In this document: in pieces, positions 19,227-21,718 of the stretch
Layout of the letters: every line of letters starts with the position of its first letter
How positions within the stretch are numbered: position 1 is the stretch's first letter
From: a virus
Length of the DNA: 21,718 nt
Virus record (IMG/VR): IMGVR_UViG_3300050821_001115
Coordinates: 1 to 21,718 of that record
Reading direction: 5' to 3' (one strand)
The notes under the pieces: generated by a model
What the model was told of the DNA's origin: nothing
The model's database searches: none
The model's input: only the letters and a program-made list of their open reading frames with translations
Program-made: the position numbers and the translations under genes

Positions 19227-21718
19227 TCTCCGACAGGCCCGCCGAGGTTTGTGTATTTTAAATAACCTCCCTGCCTCCCCCACTGACCTACCAAGACTTC
19301 CCAATCTGGAAGATGTAACTGAAATGGTGCCGATGAGTTGGCCTTATAAAAGTATAGAGTGCCCTTGTTGGCCGTTAGTATAAAAGTAACTTTTTGCATT
19401 GCTCCGCCGCTGCTAGGGATAACAATTGGCACTGGAGACTGACCATCGAAACTAGTAATAGTGAGCGTGATTGGAGAGGTGGAAGCGTAAGCTACTGAAA
19501 CCTGCTTGACGTGCATGTAGCCAGTAACATTGTGCGACGATCCCTGCGTCTGCCATGTCTCTGCCGCCTCCGGTGTCGGTTGAGAAATGAACTCTACGTC
19601 GAAGATCCTCCACGGAACCTGGTCGGTAGGCTCGATCCTTACCAGATGTGCGATGAACGGAGTGTTGAACGAGTATGCCTTGGACTGCTCTCCGTTGTGC
19701 TGAACCGCAGGAGTAAATGGGTGAGTCGTCAACGTGTCCGCATCCCGCACAACAATGGCTTTAACCGCATTCGACGTGTCAGCGTGCAGGATGAAGCCTT
19801 GCCACCATGCAGCGGGTGCCGCTTGGTCTCCGTCCGCATTAGAGTACCAGTCGGTAAAGCGGTCGTTCGTGGTCTCAGGCTTTGGAATGAACGAAGGTTG
19901 CCAAATATGTACCTTAGTATGAGTGCTTACCGATGTGAAGTCATCTGTCCAAGTGGTCATCAATCCTAAGAAATCGGATATTACTTCCCCACCCAGAGAC
20001 ACTGGAGTTTGAAGTCGCGTTGCTTGCGGACCGATAGTCACAGGCGGCGATGCTTGTGTTCCAAAGGCCATCGGTGTAGCAGTGATGGCTGATACCGGAG
20101 TCGAGTCTAGCCAGAGGTCTCCCCATTGTTCCCCTGCGCGAACGTCTCCTCCGTCCCATTCGTTCGTTGCCACGGTACACGAGATTGGAGTGTTGATATC
20201 GTTGTGTGCGTCCTGCTGCTGCGCTACTACTCCATTGATTAAACCGTACATAAGCATCTGATAGAGCGTGTTGTTTGTAAGTACGGTCCCTTCCTGCTGC
20301 TCAGGATGGTAAATTACGGAAGCTGGCGTTCCGTAGATATCTAGCGACCATGACTTTCTCTTTCGGTCGTACACGAGCGTGTGATACACGCCGCTGGAAT
20401 CCTGGTAGGTGGCATAAAGAAATCCGTTCCCGGTTTCAAGACGAAACGTTCCAGCGCGTGAATAGTCTGGTGGAAAATACGTGACTGCACCATAGGTCAC
20501 AGACTGCCCAACAACGCCTTCATGGGGAAAGAGATTATAAAGATCGCCATCAGTCAAAGATCCTTCTTCTGTGTCCCAAATACCATCTTTGGCCCACCAT
20601 GAAATCGAAGAACCGTCAGTGCATATTCCACGCGGAGCAGCAAGACCTCGCGGGATTGATTGCTGAACTACCGAATACCGCTCAAGCCCCCCTTCTTGAA
20701 AATACATCCTCCACCATCGCTCGGTTGAAGCGACGTAGGACACGCCATCCATAATCTCTCCACCCATGAGAGGTTCGCTTGGTGGAGTTATTTCTTGGTT
20801 GTAGGTGTCGGGAGCGGAATCTGGCGCGTTCGATTTACACTCGTACACATTTCCAGGGCGTAACGAGTCTCCGACCGCAAATAACGTTCCGTTGGCATCT
20901 GGACCCCACATATAGGGGAGGTACTGCTGCGCGATTGCTGGTTCGAATATGGAAAATGACAGATTGGTTCCAGCGCCAGCATTCTCTACAAAACGGAACA
21001 TATAAGTAGTCCCAGAAATCAGAACTGGACGAGTGTAGAGGGTATAAACATTCGTACCGCCGATCTTAACCAAATTACCAGGAAGGTAGTTGATAACCCC
21101 AGCCCTCGACGGGATGCTTACGATAGCTACCGTTCCAGTTACGGACGATGCTGTGGCGTTGATAGGGAGATCAATCGAGGGCCAAGGCTGATAGTTGTCG
21201 AACTCTAACTCCGCACCACTCGCAGCAGATGCGTCAGAGTAGTTGTCAATGAACGTACCATTGGTAGATGGGGACTGACCAATATACCGCCACGAAGTTA
21301 TCGTGCCGCCATAGCGAAATACATCCCAAGTGTCAACTTGGGGATCGTAAGCTGCGCTTGGCAACTGAACTGTGACCTGCTGGCGACGGGGATTAGTTCC
21401 GTAGCGCGTAACGGGAGAGGGATTTCCTTTTGCTCCCGTAACACTGGAGCGAGGTCGAACACGATATAGATACGGTGCTCCAGCGGCACCCACGTCGGCC
21501 GAGAACCCACCCTTGACATAGATAGAGTTGAACGTTGCATTGAGCGTGCCGCTGGCATTTATCAGTACCCGTATGGCTGTCAGGTTTTGGAGGGTTTTAG
21601 TGTCATCGTTACCCACGCGAGTCAATTCTGTGATCGAGAACTCTATTTCACCCCACTGAGACGTACCTGTTGCCGATTGAGCACTTGACGACGTTGGTCC
21701 TTGATTGTTCGTCTCAGC
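19211..21718 (-). CDS. Large tail-type structural protein (N-terminus outside window)
   Basis: The frame is open across the right window edge, so the N-terminus is missing; 835 residues are visible and TTG 21625 is not a convincing start. The sequence is beta-rich with segments typical of large phage tail/baseplate or beta-propeller proteins: a fibronectin-like APYLYRVRPRSSVTG, DTWDVFRYGGTITSWRYIGQSP, YVASTERWWRMYF, RGICTDGSSISWWAKDGIW, YHTLVYDRKRKSWSLDIYG. No signal peptide can be judged. Position as the first late gene visible, upstream of the glycosyltransferase and fibre genes, fits a central tail or stalk protein. The family name is not clear. The gene stops inside the 3' end of the HNH endonuclease gene on the other strand. 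Confidence 0.7.
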   Translation of the reverse strand, partial: AETNNQGPTSSSAQSATGTSQWGEIEFSITELTRVGNDDTKTLQNLTAIRVLINASGTLNATFNSIYVKGGFSADVGAAGAPYLYRVRPRSSVTGAKGNPSPVTRYGTNPRRQQVTVQLPSAAYDPQVDTWDVFRYGGTITSWRYIGQSPSTNGTFIDNYSDASAASGAELEFDNYQPWPSIDLPINATASSVTGTVAIVSIPSRAGVINYLPGNLVKIGGTNVYTLYTRPVLISGTTYMFRFVENAGAGTNLSFSIFEPAIAQQYLPYMWGPDANGTLFAVGDSLRPGNVYECKSNAPDSAPDTYNQEITPPSEPLMGGEIMDGVSYVASTERWWRMYFQEGGLERYSVVQQSIPRGLAAPRGICTDGSSISWWAKDGIWDTEEGSLTDGDLYNLFPHEGVVGQSVTYGAVTYFPPDYSRAGTFRLETGNGFLYATYQDSSGVYHTLVYDRKRKSWSLDIYGTPASVIYHPEQQEGTVLTNNTLYQMLMYGLINGVVAQQQDAHNDINTPISCTVATNEWDGGDVRAGEQWGDLWLDSTPVSAITATPMAFGTQASPPVTIGPQATRLQTPVSLGGEVISDFLGLMTTWTDDFTSVSTHTKVHIWQPSFIPKPETTNDRFTDWYSNADGDQAAPAAWWQGFILHADTSNAVKAIVVRDADTLTTHPFTPAVQHNGEQSKAYSFNTPFIAHLVRIEPTDQVPWRIFDVEFISQPTPEAAETWQTQGSSHNVTGYMHVKQVSVAYASTSPITLTITSFDGQSPVPIVIPSSGGAMQKVTFILTANKGTLYFYKANSSAPFQLHLPDWEVLVGQWGRQGGYLKYTNLGGPVGDQAKI

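Noticed and set aside
18543-19304. 253-residue minus-strand open frame across the HNH endonuclease gene
   Set aside because: It overlaps a textbook NUMOD4-HNH gene in antisense and shows no domain or ribosome site.
6197-21718. Genome-wide recoding of TAG to an amino acid, suggested by the TAG in the lysozyme
   Set aside because: TAG is used as a normal stop for several + strand genes (1567, 2346, 3276, 3815, 6192) and for two minus-strand late genes (6390, 8913), each directly followed by the next gene's ribosome site or start. The long late genes contain no in-frame TAG. A local mutation or suppression fits better.
1-21718. CRISPR array, insertion sequence or integrase
   Set aside because: No regularly spaced repeats, terminal inverted repeats, transposase or recombinase motifs were seen on either strand.

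Overview
The window reads as part of a tailed-bacteriophage (or prophage) genome. Two blocks of tightly packed genes face each other and converge near 6.19-6.20 kb. The left block (start to 6192, + strand) looks like an early/middle region: a probable recombination or annealing protein, a Dam-like adenine methyltransferase, and a string of small, often cysteine-rich or membrane proteins typical of phage accessory DNA. The right block (6197 to window end, - strand, read right to left) is a late region: a large tail-type protein (cut by the window end), a methyltransferase-glycosyltransferase fusion, small virion proteins, a group of very large fibre/beta-helix/collagen-like proteins, and a lysis-type cassette of small membrane proteins with a GH24 lysozyme. 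A free-standing HNH homing endonuclease gene (18645-19226, +) sits against the direction of its late-gene neighbours.

Host: not directly shown. The chitobiase-C-terminal-like repeats, the low-charge Gly/Ser/Thr/Asn-rich secreted beta-helix proteins and the moderate GC resemble what I know from soil Acidobacteriota (Terriglobia) and their phages. This is inference only. There is no rRNA, tRNA, CRISPR array or insertion sequence, and no stretch over 300 bases lacks a gene. The longest gaps are 4469-4649, 16802-16903 and 18547-18644.

The most unusual content is in the lysis-proximal stretch 6197-9478. It holds a stand-alone three-helix membrane protein that looks like the ethylene/copper-binding sensor domain of ETR1-type and cyanobacterial histidine kinases, with its Cys and His ligand positions kept but no kinase. 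It also holds an orphan HicB-like domain of 54 residues, and a GH24 lysozyme that is perfectly in frame from end to end except for one internal TAG codon. Upstream of it (transcriptionally) are three consecutive late genes (9489-16352), each beginning with a convincing Sec signal peptide. This is odd for proteins that otherwise look like virion fibres.

Many genes are coupled by ATGA/GTGA or TAA-n-ATG junctions and have clear Shine-Dalgarno sites, so the two blocks are probably two long operons. One strong intrinsic terminator (16819-16849) divides the late operon.
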